Positions 41,950 through 55,290 of a stretch of 64,000 nt of DNA are shown piece after piece (the first letter of the stretch is position 1; each line of letters starts with the position of its first letter). Under the pieces are notes generated by a model. It ran no database searches and was not told the origin of the DNA. It saw only the letters and a list, made by a program, of their open reading frames with translations. The DNA comes from Panopea generosa (lineage: Eukaryota; Mollusca; Bivalvia; Adapedonta; Hiatellidae): positions 76,769,574 to 76,833,573 of the forward strand of contig CM055899.1 of the NCBI GenBank assembly GCA_029582155.1, written 5' to 3'. The position numbers and the translations under genes were made by a program.

Positions 41950-42710
41950 TGCCTTGAGCCTGACAGATAATAGTAAAGTAATAAATTTATTATATCTGCC
42001 TTGAACCTAGCAGATAACAGTTAATTAATCAAGTGATAATGTCTGCTTTCATTGTGGCAGATAAAACATCATTAATATAGTAATAATGTCTGCTTAGAAC
42101 CTGGAATATAATGATCAAGTAATATAGTGATAATGTGTGCCTTGAACCTGGCAGATGATAGTAAAGTTATATAGTGAAAATGTATAACTTGAGCGTTGCA
42201 GATAAAGTAAATTAATATAGAGATATTATCTGCATTGCGCCTGGCAGATAAAAGTGAAGAAATATAATGATAATATCTCCCTTTAGCCTGGCTGATAATA
42301 GTTAAGTAATATAATTATAATATCTGCCTTGAGCCTGGCAGATAATACTAAAGTAATATAGTGATTATATCTGCCTTTAATGTAGCAGATAACAGTAAAT
42401 TAATAAAGTGATAATGTCTGCCTTCATCGTGGCAGATAAAACATAATTAATATAGTAATATTGTTTGCTTAGAACCTGAAAGGTAATGATGAAGTAATAT
42501 ATTGATAATGTCTGCCTTGAACCTGGCAGATGATAGTAAAGTAATAAACTGAAAATGTCTAATTTGAGTGTGGCAGATAAAGTAAATTAATATAGAGATA
42601 TTATCTGCTTTGCGCCTGGCAGATAATAGTGAAGAAATAGAGTGATAATTTCTACCTTTAGCCTGGCTGATAATAGTTAAGTAATATAGTTATAATGTCT
42701 GCCTTGAGCC
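41950..42710 (+). repeat. Tandem pair of 8-monomer (376-bp) units
   Basis: GATAAAACAT occurs at 42060 and 42436, 376 bp apart. The shared series runs: a CAGATAACAG monomer, a TTCAT(C/T)GTGGCAG monomer with an AAAACAT tail, TGCTTAGAACCTG with ATAATGAT, a GATGATAGTAAAG monomer, TCTAA(C/T)TTGAG, a GAGATATTATCTGC monomer, GCGCCTGGCAG and a GGCTGATAATAG monomer. The same ordered series appears singly near 18.1, 20.66, 27.48, 37.02, 38.83, 44.09, 51.6 and 56.75 kb, so the 8-mer is a stable unit of this satellite. Confidence 0.87.
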
Positions 42711-44464
42711 TGGCATGTAATAGTAAAGTAATAAAGTGATTATATCTGCCTTGAGCCTTGAAGATAACAGTAAAGTAATATAGGGATAATATCTACCTTG
42801 AGCATGGCAGATAGTAGTTAAGTTATATAGTGGTAATGTCTGCCTTGAGCCTGGCAGATAATAGTTCAATAATATAGTGATAATGTCTGCCTTGAGCCTG
42901 GCAGATTAAAGTTAAGTAATATAGTGATAATGTCTGCCTTGAACCTGGCAGATCATAGTAAAGTAACAGAGTGTTAATGTCAGCCTTGAACCTGGCAGAT
43001 AATAGTAAAGTAATAAAGTGATAATATCTGCCTTGAGCCTTGCATATAACAGTAAAGTAATATAGGGATAATATCTACCTTGAGCCTGGCAGATAATAGT
43101 TAAGTAATATAGTGGTAATGTCTGCCTTGACACTGGCAGATAATAGTTCAGTAATAAATTGATAATGTCTGACTTGAGCCTGGCAAATAATAGTTAAGTA
43201 TTATAATGATAATGTCTGCCTTGAGCCTAGCAGATAATAGTTCAGTAATAATTTGATAATGTATGCCTTGAGCCTGGCAGACAATACTGAAGCAATATAG
43301 TGATAATGTCTGCCTTGAGCCTGGCAGATAATAGTTAAGTAATATTGTGATAATGTGCGTTTTGAGCTTGGCAGGTAATAGTTCTATAATATAGGGATAA
43401 TTTCTGCCTTGAACCTGGCAGATTATAGTTAAGTAATATAGTGATAATTTCTGCCTTGAGCCTGGCAGATTATAGTTAAGTAATATAGTGATAATGTCTG
43501 CCTTGAGCCTGGCAGATTATAGTTAATTAATGTAGTGATAAAGTCTGCCTTGAGCCTGGCAAATAATAGTGAAGTAATATAGGGATAATGTCTGCCTTGA
43601 ACCTGGCAGATAATAGTTAAGTAATATAGTGATTATATCTGCATTGAACATGGCAGATGACAGTAAAATAATAGATTGACAATGTCTACATTGAGCATGT
43701 CAGATAAAAGTAAAGTAATAAATTGATACTGTCTACCTTGAACCTGGCAGATCATAGTAAAGTAACAGAGTGTTAATGTCAGCCTTGAACCTGGCAGGTA
43801 ATAGTCAAATAATATTGTGATTATGTCTGCTTTGAGCCTCGCAGATTACAGTAAAGTAATATACAGATTTAGTAAAGTAATATAGTGAAAATGTCTACAA
43901 TGAGCATGGCAGGTAATAGTAAAGTAATATAGTGTAATGTCTGCCTTCAGCCTGGCATATGATAGTTAAGTACTATAGTTATAATGTCTGCTTTGAGCCT
44001 GTCAGATAATAGTAGAGTAATAAAGTGATTATATCTGCCTTGAACCTAGCAGATAACTATAAATTAATAAAGTGATAATGTCTGCCTTCATCATGGCAGA
44101 TAAAACATAATTAATATAGTAATAATGTCTGCTTAGAACCTGGAAGATAATGATAAAGTAATATAGCGATAATGTCTGCCTTGAACCTGACAGATGATAG
44201 TAAAGTAATAAACTGAAAATGTCTAACGTGAGCTTGGCAGATAAAGTAAATTAATATAGAGATATTGTCTGTTTTGCGCCAGGCAGATAATATTGAAGAA
44301 ATATAGTGATAATATCTGCCTTTAGCCTGGCTGATAATAGTTAAGTAATATAATTATAATATCTAACTTGAGCCAGGCAGATAACAGTCAAGTAATAAAG
44401 TGATCATGTCTGCCTTGATCCTGCCAGATAATAGTTAAGTCATATAGGGGAAATATCTACCTTG

Positions 44465-47400
44465 AGCCTGGCAGATAATAGTTAAGTAATCGATTGATAA
44501 TGTCTGCCTTGAGCTTGGCAAATAATAGTTAAGTATTATAATGATAATGTCTGCCTTGAGCCTGGAAGATAATAGTTAAGTAATAATTCGATAATGTTTG
44601 CCTTGAGCCTGGCAGACAATAGTGAAGCAATATAGTGATAATGTCTGCCTTGAACCTGGCATATAATAGTTAAGTTATATTGTGATAATGTACGTCTTGA
44701 GCCTGGAAGGTAATAGTTCTATAATATAGGAATAATTTCTGCTTTGAACCTGGCAGATTATAGTTAAGTAATATAGTGATAATGTCTGCCTTGAGCCTGG
44801 CAGATTATAGTTAAGTAAAATAGTCATAATGTCTGCCTTGAGCCTTGCAGATTATAGTTAAATAATATAGTGATAATGTCTGCCTTGGGCTTGGCAGATA
44901 ATAGTTAAGTTATATTATGATGATGTGCGTCTTGATCCTGGCAGGTAATAGTTCTATAATATAGGGATAATTTCTGCCTTGAACCTGGCAGATTACAGTT
45001 AAGTAATATAGTGATAATGTCTGCGTTGAGTCTGGCAGATTATAGTTAAGTAATATAGTGATAATGTCTGCCTTGCGCCTGGCAGATTATAGTTAAGTAA
45101 TATAGTGATAATGTCTGCCTTGGGCTTGGCAGATAATAGTTAAGTAATATAGGGATAATGTCTGCCTTGAGCCTGGCATATGATAGTTAAGTAATATAGG
45201 GTTGATGTCTGCCTTGAGCCTGGCAGATAATTGTTAAGTTATATAGTGATAATGTCTGCCTTGAGCCTGGAATATAATAGTTGAGTAATACAGGGATAAT
45301 GTCTGCCTTGAACCTGGCAGATAATAATTAAGTAATATAGGGATAATGTAGAACTTGAGCCTGGCAGCTAATAGTAAAGTAATAAATTGATAATGTCTGC
45401 CTTGAGCCTGGCAGATTATAGTGAAGCAATATAGTGATAATGGCTGCCTTGAGCCTGGCAGATAATAGTTCAGTAATCAATTGATATTGTCTGCCTTGAG
45501 CTTGGCAAATAATAGTTAAATATTATAATGATAATGTCTGCCTTGAGCCTGGCAGGTAATAGTTCAGTAATAATTTGATAATGTCTGCCTTGAGCCTGGC
45601 AGACAACAGTGAAGCAATATAGTGATAATGTCTGCCTTGAACCTGGCAGATAATAGTTAAGTTATATTGTGATAATGTGCGTCTTGAGCCTGGCAGGTAA
45701 TAGTTCTATAATATAGGGATAATTTCTGCTTTGAACCTGGCAGATTAAAGTTAAGTAATATAGTGATAATGTTTGCCTTGAGCCTGGCAGATTATAGTTA
45801 AGTTATATAGTGATAATGTCTGCTTTGAGCCTTGCAGATTATAGTTAAATAATATAGTGATAATGTCTGCCTTGGGCTTGGCAGATAATAGTTAAGTTAT
45901 ATTTTGATCATGTGCGTCTTGAGCCTGGCAGGTAATAGTTCTATAATATAGGGATAATTTCTGCCTTGAACCTGGCAGATTACAGTTAAGTAATATAGTG
46001 ATAATGTCTACCTTGAGCCTGGCAGATTATAGTTAAGTAATATGATGATAATGTCTGCCTTGAGCCTGGCAGATTATAGTTAAGTAATATAGTGATAATG
46101 TCTGCCTTGAGCCTGGCAGATTATAGTTAAGTAATATAGTGATAATGTCTGCCTTGGGCTTGGCAGATAATAGTTAAGTAATATAGGGATAATGTCTGCC
46201 TTGAGCCTGGCATATGATAGTTAAGTAATATAGGGATGATGTCTGCCTTGAGCCTGGCAGATAATTGTTAAGTTATATAGTGATAATGTCTGCCTTGAGC
46301 CTGGAATATAATAGTTGAGTAATACAGGGATAATGTCTGCCTTGAACCTGGCAGATAATAATTAAGTAATATAGGGATAATGTAGGCCTTGCGCCTGGCA
46401 GCTAATAGTTAAGTAATAACTTGATAATGTCTGCCTTGAGCCTGGCAGATTATAGTGAAGCAATATAGTGTTAATGGCTGCCTTGAGCCTGGCAGATAAT
46501 AGTTCAGTAATCAATTGATATTGTCTGCCTTGAGCTTGGCAAATAATAGTTAAATATTATAATGATAATGTCTGCCTTGAGCCTGGCAGGTAATAGTTCA
46601 GTAATAATTTGATAATGTCTGCCTTGAGCCTGGCAGACAATAGTGAAGCAATATAGTGATAATGTCTGCCTTGAGCCTGGCAGATAATAGTTAAGTAATC
46701 AATTGATAATGTCTGCCTTCAGCTTGGCAAGTAATAGTTAAGTATTATAATGATAATGTCTGCCTTGAGCCTGGAAGATAATAGTTCAGTAATAATTCGA
46801 TAATGTTTGCCTTGAGCCTTGCAGACAATAGTGAAGCAATATAGTGATAATGTCTGCCTTGAACCTGGCTTATAATAGTTAAGTTATATTGTGATAATGT
46901 GCGTCTTGAGCCTGGAAGGTAATAGTTCTATAATATAGGAATAATTTCTGCTTTGTACCTGGCAGATTATAGTTAAGTAATATAGTGATAATGTCTGCCT
47001 TGAGCCTGGCAGATTATAGTTAAGTCAAATAGTCATAATGTCTGCCTTGAGCCTTGCAGATTATAGTTAAATAATATAGTGATAATGTCTGCCTTGGGTT
47101 TGGCAGATAATAGTTAAGTTATATTATGATGATGTGCGTCTTGATACTGGCAGGTAATAGTTCTATAATATAGGGATAATTTCTGCCTTGAACCTGGCAG
47201 ATTACAGTTAAGTAATATAGTGCTAATGTCTGCCTTGAGTCTGGCAGATTATAGTTAAGTAATATAGTGATAATGTCTGCATTGCGCCTGGCAGATTATA
47301 GTTAAGTTATATAGTGATAATGTCTGCCTTGGCCTTGGCAGATAATAGTTAAGTAATATAGGGATAATGTCTGCCTTGAGCCTGGCATATGATAGTTAAG

Positions 47401-49310
47401 TAATATAGGGATGATGTCTGCCTTGAGCCTGGCAGATAATTGTTAAGTTATATAGTGATAATGTCTGCCTTGAGCCTGGAATATAATAGTTGAGTAATAC
47501 AGGGATAATGACTGCCTTGGTCCTGGCAGATAATAATTAAGTAATATAGGGATAATGTAGAACTTGAACCTGGCAGCTAATAGTTAAGTAATAAATTGAT
47601 AATGTCTGCCTTGAGCCTGGCAGATTATAGTGAAGCAATATAGTGATAATGGCTGCCTTGAGCCTGGCAGATAATAGTTCAGTAATCAATTGATATTGTC
47701 TGCCTTGAGCTTGGCAAATAATAGTTAAATATTATAATGATAATGTCTGCCTTGAGCCTGGCAGGTAATAGTTCAGTAATAATTTGATAATGTCTGCCTT
47801 GAGCCTGGCAGACAACAGTGAAGCAATAGAGTGATAATGTCTGCCTTGAGCCTGGCAGATAATAGTTAAGTTATATTGTGATAATGTGCGTCTTGAGCCT
47901 GGCAGGTAATAGTTCTATAATATAGGGATAATTTCTGCCTTGAACCTGGCAGATTAAAGTTAAGTAATATAGTGATAATGTCTGCCTTGAGCCTGGCAGA
48001 TTATAGTTAAGTAATATAGTGATAATGTCTGCCGTGAGCCTTGCAGATTATAGTTAAATAATATAGTGATAATGTCTGCCTTCGGCTTGGCAGATAATAG
48101 TTAAGTTATATTTTGATCATGTGCGTCTTGAGCCTGGCAGGTAATAGTTCTATAATATAGGGATAATTTCTGCCTTGAACCTGGCAGATTACAGTTAAGT
48201 AATATAGTTATAATGTCTACTTTGAGCCTGGCAGATTATAGTTAAGTAATATGATGATAATGTCTGCCTTGAGCCTGGCAGATTATAGTTAAGTAATATA
48301 GTGATAATGTCTGCCTTGAGCATGGCAGATTATAGTTAAGTAATATAGTGACAATGTCTGCCTTGGGCTTGGAAGATAATAGTTAAGTAATATAGGGATA
48401 ATGTCTGCCTTGAGCCTGGCATATGATAGTTAAGTAATATAGTGATGATGTCTGCCTTGAGCCTGGCAGATAATTGTTAAGTTATATAGTGATAATGTCT
48501 GCCTTGAGCCTGGAATATAATAGTTGAGTAATACAGGGATAATGTCTGCCTTGAACCTGGCAGATAATAATTAAGTAATATAGGGATAATGTAGGCCTTG
48601 CGCCTGGCAGCTAATAGTTAAGTAATAAATTGATACTGTCTGCCTTGAGCCTGGCAGATTATAGTGAAGCGATATAGTGATAATGGCTGCCTTGAACCTG
48701 GCAGATAATAGTTCAGTAATCAATTGATATTGTCTGCCTTGAGCTTGGCAAATAATAGTTAAATATTATAATGATAATGTCTGCCTTGAGCCTGGCAGGT
48801 AATAGTTCAGTAATAATTTGATAATGTCTGCCTTGAGCCTGGCAGACAACAGTGAAGCAATATAGTGATAATGTCTGCCTTGAGCCTGGCAGATAATAGT
48901 TAAGTTATATTGTGATAATGTGCGTCTTGAGCCTGGCAGGTAATAGTTCTATAATATTGGGATAATTTCTTCCTTGAAACTGACAGATTAAAGTTAAGTA
49001 ATATAGTGATAATGTCTGCCTTGAGCCTGACAGATTATAGTTAAGTAATATAGTGATAATGTCTGCCTTGAGCCTTGCAGATTATAGTTAAATAATATAG
49101 TGATAATGTCTGCCTTGGGCTTGGCAGATAATAGTTAAGTTATATTGTGATCATGTGCGTCTTGAGCCTGGCAGGTAATAGTTCTATAATATAGGGATAA
49201 TTTCTGCCTTGAACCTGGCAGATTACAGTTAAATAATATAGTGATAATGTCTACCTTGAGCCTGGCAGATTATAGTTAAGTAATATGATGATAATGTCTG
49301 CCTTGAGCCT
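44465..49310 (+). repeat. Most homogenised part: 22- and 25-monomer higher-order repeat
   Basis: The marker TTGATATTGT occurs at 45481, 46515, 47690 and 48724. Spacings are 1,034, 1,175 and 1,034 bp, exactly 22, 25 and 22 monomers. The block is therefore also a 2,209-bp repeat, about 44465-46673 and 46674-48882, confirmed by TGATGTGCGT at 44921 and 47130 and TCATGTGCGT at 45908 and 48117. A third partial copy follows to about 49.31 kb. Each unit contains the cassette GTGCGTC, a GTTCTATAATATAGG tail, ATTTCTGC(C/T)TTG and a run of GATTATAGTTAAG monomers, then TGGAATATAATAGTTGAG, TAATACAGGG and GGCAGCTAATAG monomers. Few differences separate the copies, so this is the youngest large amplification in the window. 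Confidence 0.93.
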
Positions 49311-50145
49311 GGCATATGATAGTTAAGTAATATAGTGATAATGTCTGCTTTGGGGCTGGCAGATAATAGTTAATTAATATAAGTATAATGTCTGCCTTGA
49401 GCCTGGCATATGATAGTTAAGTAATATAGTGATAATGTCTGCCTTGAGCCTGGCAGATAATAGCCAAGTAATACAGAGATAATCTCTGCCTTGAGCCTGA
49501 AATATAATAGTTGAGTAATACAGGTATAATGTCTGCCTTGAACCTGGCACATAATAATTAAGTTATATAGGGATAATGTCTCCCTTGAGCCTGGCAGCTA
49601 ATTGTTAAGTAATAAAGTGATCATGTCAGCCTTGAACCTGGCAGATACTAGTTAAGTAATATAGGGATAATGTATGCATTGATCCTCTCATATAATAGTG
49701 AAGTAATATAGGGATAATGTTTGCCTTGAACCTGGCAGATTATAGTTAAGTAATATAATGATTATTTCTGTCTAGAACCTGGCAGATGACATTAAAATAA
49801 AAGAGTGATAATGATTGTCTGCAGATAATAGTTAAGTAATATTGTGATAATGTCTCTCTTGAGCCTGGCAGATAATAGTTCAATAATATAGGGATAATTT
49901 CTGCCTTGAACCTGGCAGATAATAGTCAAGTAATATTGTGATAATGTCTTCTTTGAGCCTCGCAGATGATAGTAAAGTAATATAGAAATTTAGTAAAGTA
50001 ATATATTGGAAATGTCTACCTTGAGCATGGCAGATAATAGTAAAGTAATATAGTGAAAATGTCTGCCATTAGCCAGGCTGATAACAGTTAAGTCATATAG
50101 GTATAATGTCTGCCTTGAGCCTGGCCGATAATAGTAAAGTAATAA

Positions 50146-50895
50146 AGTGATTATATCTGCCTTGAACCTAGCAGATAACAGTAAATTAATAAAGTGATAA
50201 TGTCTGCCTTCAACGTGGCAGATAAAACATAATTAATATAGTAATAATCTCTGCTTAGAACCTGGAAGATAATGATGAAGTAATATAGTGATAATGTCTG
50301 CCTTGGCCCTGGCAGTTGATAGCAAAGTAATATAGTGAAAATGTCTAACTTGAGCGTAGCAGATAAAGTAAATTAATATAGAGATCTTGTCTGCCTTGCG
50401 CCTGGCAGATAATAGTGAATAAATATAGTGATAATATCTGCCTTTTGCCTGGCTGATAATAGTTAAGTAATATAGTTATAATGTCTGCCTTGAGCCTGGC
50501 AGATAATAGTAAAGTAATAAAGTGATTATATCTGCCTTGAGCCTGGCAGATAACAGTAAATTAATAAAGTTATAATGTCTGCCTTCAACGTGGCAGATAA
50601 AACATTATTAATATAGAAATAATGTCTGCTTAGAACCTGGAAGATAATGATGAAGTAATAGAGTGATAATGTCTGCCTTGAACCTGGCAGTTGATAGTAA
50701 AGTAATACAGTGAAAATGTCTAACTTGAACGTAGCAGATAAAGTAAATTAATATAGAAATATTGTTTGCCTTGCGCCTGGCAGATAATAGTGAAGAAATA
50801 TAGTGATAATATCTGCCTTTAGCCTGGCACATAATAGTTAAGTAATAAAGTGATCATGTCTGCCTTGATCTTGGCAGATAATAGTTAAGTAATAT
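50146..50895 (+). repeat. Tandem pair of 8-monomer units with a private variant
   Basis: GATAAAACAT occurs at 50221 and 50596, 375 bp apart (8 monomers minus one base). The series is the same 8-mer seen at 42 kb. Both copies carry TTCAACGTGG, a CAGTTGATAG monomer and TAATGATGAAG, a combination I did not see elsewhere, so this duplication arose independently of the one at 42 kb. Confidence 0.85.
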
Positions 50896-53369
50896 AGGAA
50901 TAATGTCTACCTTGAGCCTGGCAGATAATAGTTAAGAAATATAGTGGTAATGTTTGCCCTGAGCCTGGCAGATAATAGTTCAGTAATAAATTGATAATGT
51001 TGGCCTTGAACCTGGCAAATAATAGTTAAGTAATATAATGATAATGTCTGCCTTGAGCCTGGCAGATAATAGTTCAGAAATAAATTGATAATATCTGCCT
51101 TGAGCCTGGTAGACAATAGTTAAACAATTTAGTGATAAAGTCTGCCTTGAGCCTGGTAGATAATAGTTAAGTAATATTGTGATAATGTGCGTCTACAGCC
51201 TGGAAGATAATAGTTCTATAATATAGGGATAATTTCTGCCTTGAACATGGCAGATTATAGTTAAGTAATATAGTGATAATGTCTGCCTTGAGCCTGGCAG
51301 ATTATAGTCAAGTAATATTGTGATAATGTCTGCTTTGAACCTTGCAGATTATAGTAAAGTAATATAGAGATTTAGTAAAGTAATAGAGTGAAAATGTCTA
51401 AAATGAGCATGGCAGGTAATAGTAAAGTAAGTAATACAGTGATAATGTCTGCCTTTACCCAGGCTGATAATAGTTAAGTGATATAGTTATCATGTCTGCC
51501 ATGAGCCTGGCAGATAATAGTTAAGTAATAAAGTGATTATATCTGCCTTGAACCTAGCAGATAACAGTCAATTAATAAAGTGATAATGTCTGCCTTCATC
51601 GTGGCAGATGAAACATAATTAATATAGTAATAATGTCTGCATAGAAACTGGAAGATAATGATAAAGTAATATAGTGATTATGTCTGCCTTGAACCTGGCA
51701 GATGATAGTAAAGTAATATAGTGAAAATGTCTAACTTGAGCGTGGCAGATAATGTAAATTAATATAGAGATATTGTCTGCCTTGCAACTGGCAGATAATA
51801 CTGAAGAAAGATAGTGATAATATCTGCCTTTAGCCTGGCTGATAATAGTTAAGTAATATAGGTATAATGTCTGCCTTGAGACTGGCAGATAATAGTAAAG
51901 TAATAAAGTGATTATATCAGCCTTGAGCCTGGCAGATAACAGTTAAGTAATAAAGTGATCATGTATGCCTTGATCCTGGCAGATAACAGTTAAGAAATAT
52001 AGGGATAATGTCTGCCTTGAGCCTGGCAGATAATAGTTAAGTAATATAGTGGTAATGTCTGCCTAGAGCCTGGCAGATAATAGTTCAGTAATAAATTGAT
52101 AATGTCTGCCTTGATCCTGGCAAATAATAGTTAAGTAATATAATGATAATATCTGCCTTGAGCCTGACAAATAATAGTTCAGTAATAAAATGATAATGTC
52201 TGCCTTGAGCCTGGCAGACAATAGTGAAGCAATATAGTGATAATGTCTGGCTTGAGCCTGGCAGATAATAGTTAAGTAATATTGTGATAATATGTGTCTT
52301 GAGCCTGTCAGATAATAGTTCTATAATATAGGGATAATTTCTGCCTTGAACATGGCAGATTCTAGTTAAGTAAAATAGTGATAATGTCTGCCTTGAGCCT
52401 GGCAGATTATAGTTAAGTAATATAGTGATAATGTCTGCCTTGAGCTTGGCAGATAATAGTGAAGTAATATAGGGATAATGTCTGCCTTGAACCTGGCAGA
52501 TAATCGTTAAGTAATATAGTGATTATATCTGAATTGAACCTGGCAGATGACAGTAAATTAATAGAGTGACAATGTCTGCATTGAGCATGTCAGATAAAAG
52601 TAAAGTAATAAAGTGATACTGTCTGCCTCGAACCTGGCAGATCATAGTAAAGTTCGGAGTTTTAATGTCTGCCTTGAACCTGGCAGAAAATAGTCAAGTA
52701 ATATTGTGATAATGTCTGCTTTGAGCCTCGCAGATTATAGTAAAGTAATATAGAGATTTAGTCAAGTAATAAAGTGAAAAAATCTAAAATGAGCATGGCA
52801 GGTAATAATAAAGTAATATAGTGTAATGTCTGCCTTGAGCCTGGCATATGATAGTTAAGTAATATAGTGAAAATGTCTAACTTGAGTTTGGCAGATAAAG
52901 CAAATTAATTAAGAGATATTGTCTGCCTTGCGCCTGGCAGATATAGTGAAGAAATATAGTGATAATATCTGCCTTTAGTCTGGCTGATAATAGTTAAGTA
53001 ATATAGTTATAATGTCTGCCTTGAGCCTGGCAGGTAATAGTAGAGTAATAAAGTGATTATATCTGCCTTGAGCCTTGCAGATAACAGTAAAGTAATATAG
53101 GGATAATATTTACCTTGAGCCTGGCAGATAATAGTTAAATAATATAGTGGTAATGTCTGCCTTGAGCCTGGCAGATAATAGTTCAGTAATAAATTGATAA
53201 TGACTGCCTTGAGCCTGGCAAATAATAGTTAAGTATTATAATGATAATGTCTGCCTTGAGCCTGGCAGATTATATTTCAGTAATAATTTGATAATGTATG
53301 CCTTGAGACTGGCAGACAATAATGAAGCAATATAGTGATAATGTCTGCCTTGAGCCTGGCAGATAATGA

Positions 53370-55290
53370 TTAAGTAATATTGTGATAATGTGCGTCTTGA
53401 GCCTTGCAGGCAATAGTTCTATAATATAGGGATAATTTCTGCCTTGAACCTGGCAGATTATAGTTAAGTAATATAGTGATAATGTCTGCCTTGAGCCTGG
53501 CAGATTATAGTTAAGTAATATAGTGATAATGTCTGCCTTGAGCCTGGCAGATTATAGTTAAGTAATATAGTGATAATGTCTGCCTTGAGCCTGGCAGATT
53601 ATAGTTAATCAATATAGTGATAATGTCTGCCTTGAGACTGGCAGATTATAGTTAAGTAATATAGTGATAATGTCTGCCTTGAGCCTGGCAGATAAAAGTG
53701 AAGTTATATAGGGATAATATCTGCTTTGAACCTGGCAGATAAAAGTTAAGTAATATAGTGATTTTATCTGCATTGAACATGGCAGATGACAGTAAAATGA
53801 TAGATTGACAATGTCTACATTGAGCATGTCAGATAAAAGTAAAGTAATAAAGTGATACTGTCTGCCCTGAACCTGGCAGATCATAGTAAAGTAATAGAGT
53901 GTTAATGTCAGCCTTGAACCTGGCCGATAATAGTCAAATAATATTGTGATAATGTCTGCTTTGAGCCTCGCAGATTTTAGTAAAGTATTATAGAGATTTA
54001 GTAAAGTAATATAGTAAAAATGTATACAATAAGCATGGCAGGTAATAGTAAAGTAATATAGTGTAATGTCTGCCTTGAGCCTGGCTGATAATAGTTAAGT
54101 AATATAGTTATAATGTCTGCCTTGAGCCTGGCAGACAATAGTGAAGCAATATAGTGATAATGTCTGCCTTGAACCTGGCATATTATAATTAAGTAATATA
54201 GTGATAATGTCTGCCTTGAGCCTGGCAGATTATAGTTAAGTAATATCGTGATAATGTCTGCCTTGAGCCTGGCAGATTATAGTTAAGTAATAAAATGATA
54301 ATGTCTGCCTTGATCCTGGCAAATAATAGTTAAGTAATAATTTGATAATGTACGCCTTGAGATTGGCAGACAATAGTGAAGCAATATAGTGATAATGTCT
54401 GCCTTGAGCATGGCAGATAATAATTAAGTAATATTGTGATAATGTTTATCTTGAGCCTGGCAGATAATAGTTAAATAATATAGGGATAATTTCTGCCTTG
54501 AACCTGGCAGATTATAGTTAAGTAATATAGTGATAATGTCTGCCTTGAGCCTGGCAGATTATAGTTAAGTAATATAGTGATAATGTCTGCCTTGAGACTG
54601 GCAGATTATAGTTAAGTAATATAGTGATAATGTCTGCCTTGAGCCTGGCAGATAAAAGTGAAGTTATATAGGGATAATGTCTGCTTTGAACCTGGCAGAT
54701 AATAGTTAAGTAATATAGTGATTATATCTGCATTGAACATGGCAGATGACAGTAAAATGATAGATTGACAATGTCTACATTGAGCATGTCAGATAAAAGT
54801 AAAGTAATAAAGTGATACCGTCTGCCCTGAACCTGGCAGATCATAGTAAAGTAATAGAGTGTTAATGTTAGCCTTGAACCTGGCCGAAAATAGTCAAGTA
54901 ATATTGTGATAATGTCTGCTTTGAGCCTCGCAGATTTTAGTAAAGTATTATAGAGATTTAGTAAAGTAATATAGTAAAAATGTATACAATAAGCATGGCA
55001 GGTAATAGTAATGTAATATAGTGTAATGTCTGCCTTGAGCTTGGCTGATAATAGTTAAGTAATATAGTTATAATGTCTGCCTTGAGCCTGGCAGACAATA
55101 GTGAAGCAAAATAGTGATAATGTCTGCCTTGAACATGGCATATTATAATTAAGTAATATAGTGATAATGTCTGCCTTGAGTCTGGCAGATTATAGTTAAG
55201 TAATATAGTGATAATGTTTGCCTTGAGCCTGGCAGATTATAGTTAGGTAATAAATTGATAATGTCTGCATTGATCCTGACAAATAATAGT
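53370..55290 (+). repeat. Direct duplication with a 960-bp offset
   Basis: GATAAAAGTGAAG is at 53691 and 54651. The offset of 960 is 20 monomers plus 20 bases, fully explained because each unit includes one 68-bp long monomer (+21) and one 46-bp monomer ending AGTGTAATG (-1). Shared rare variants include TGATAGATTGAC, GTCTGCCCTGAAC, CTGGCCGA, GTATACAATAAGC and GGCATATTATAATT. The left copy has two more monomers in its GATTATAGTTAAG run, so the offset to the left of 53.6 kb is 1,054 bp. Confidence 0.88.

Larger units (their letters stand above)
34624..44464 (+). repeat. Array segment with mixed variants between the long block and the homogenised core
   Basis: The stretch is continuous 47-bp repeat with frequent 68-bp long monomers (near 35.5, 36.8, 38.1, 38.6, 41.7, 41.8 and 43.85 kb) and several copies of the cassette containing GTGCGTC and GTTCTATAATATAG. 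Parts near 35.8-37.6 kb share variants with 33-35 kb, so more diverged long-range duplication is present. Shortened monomers, 3-mer and 8-mer units are listed separately. No gene or foreign insertion is visible. Confidence 0.75.

Noticed and set aside
44465..48882. Special meaning of 47 monomers of 47 bp (2,209 bp)
   Set aside because: The figure is the sum of a 22-mer and a 25-mer and is numerically coincidental.
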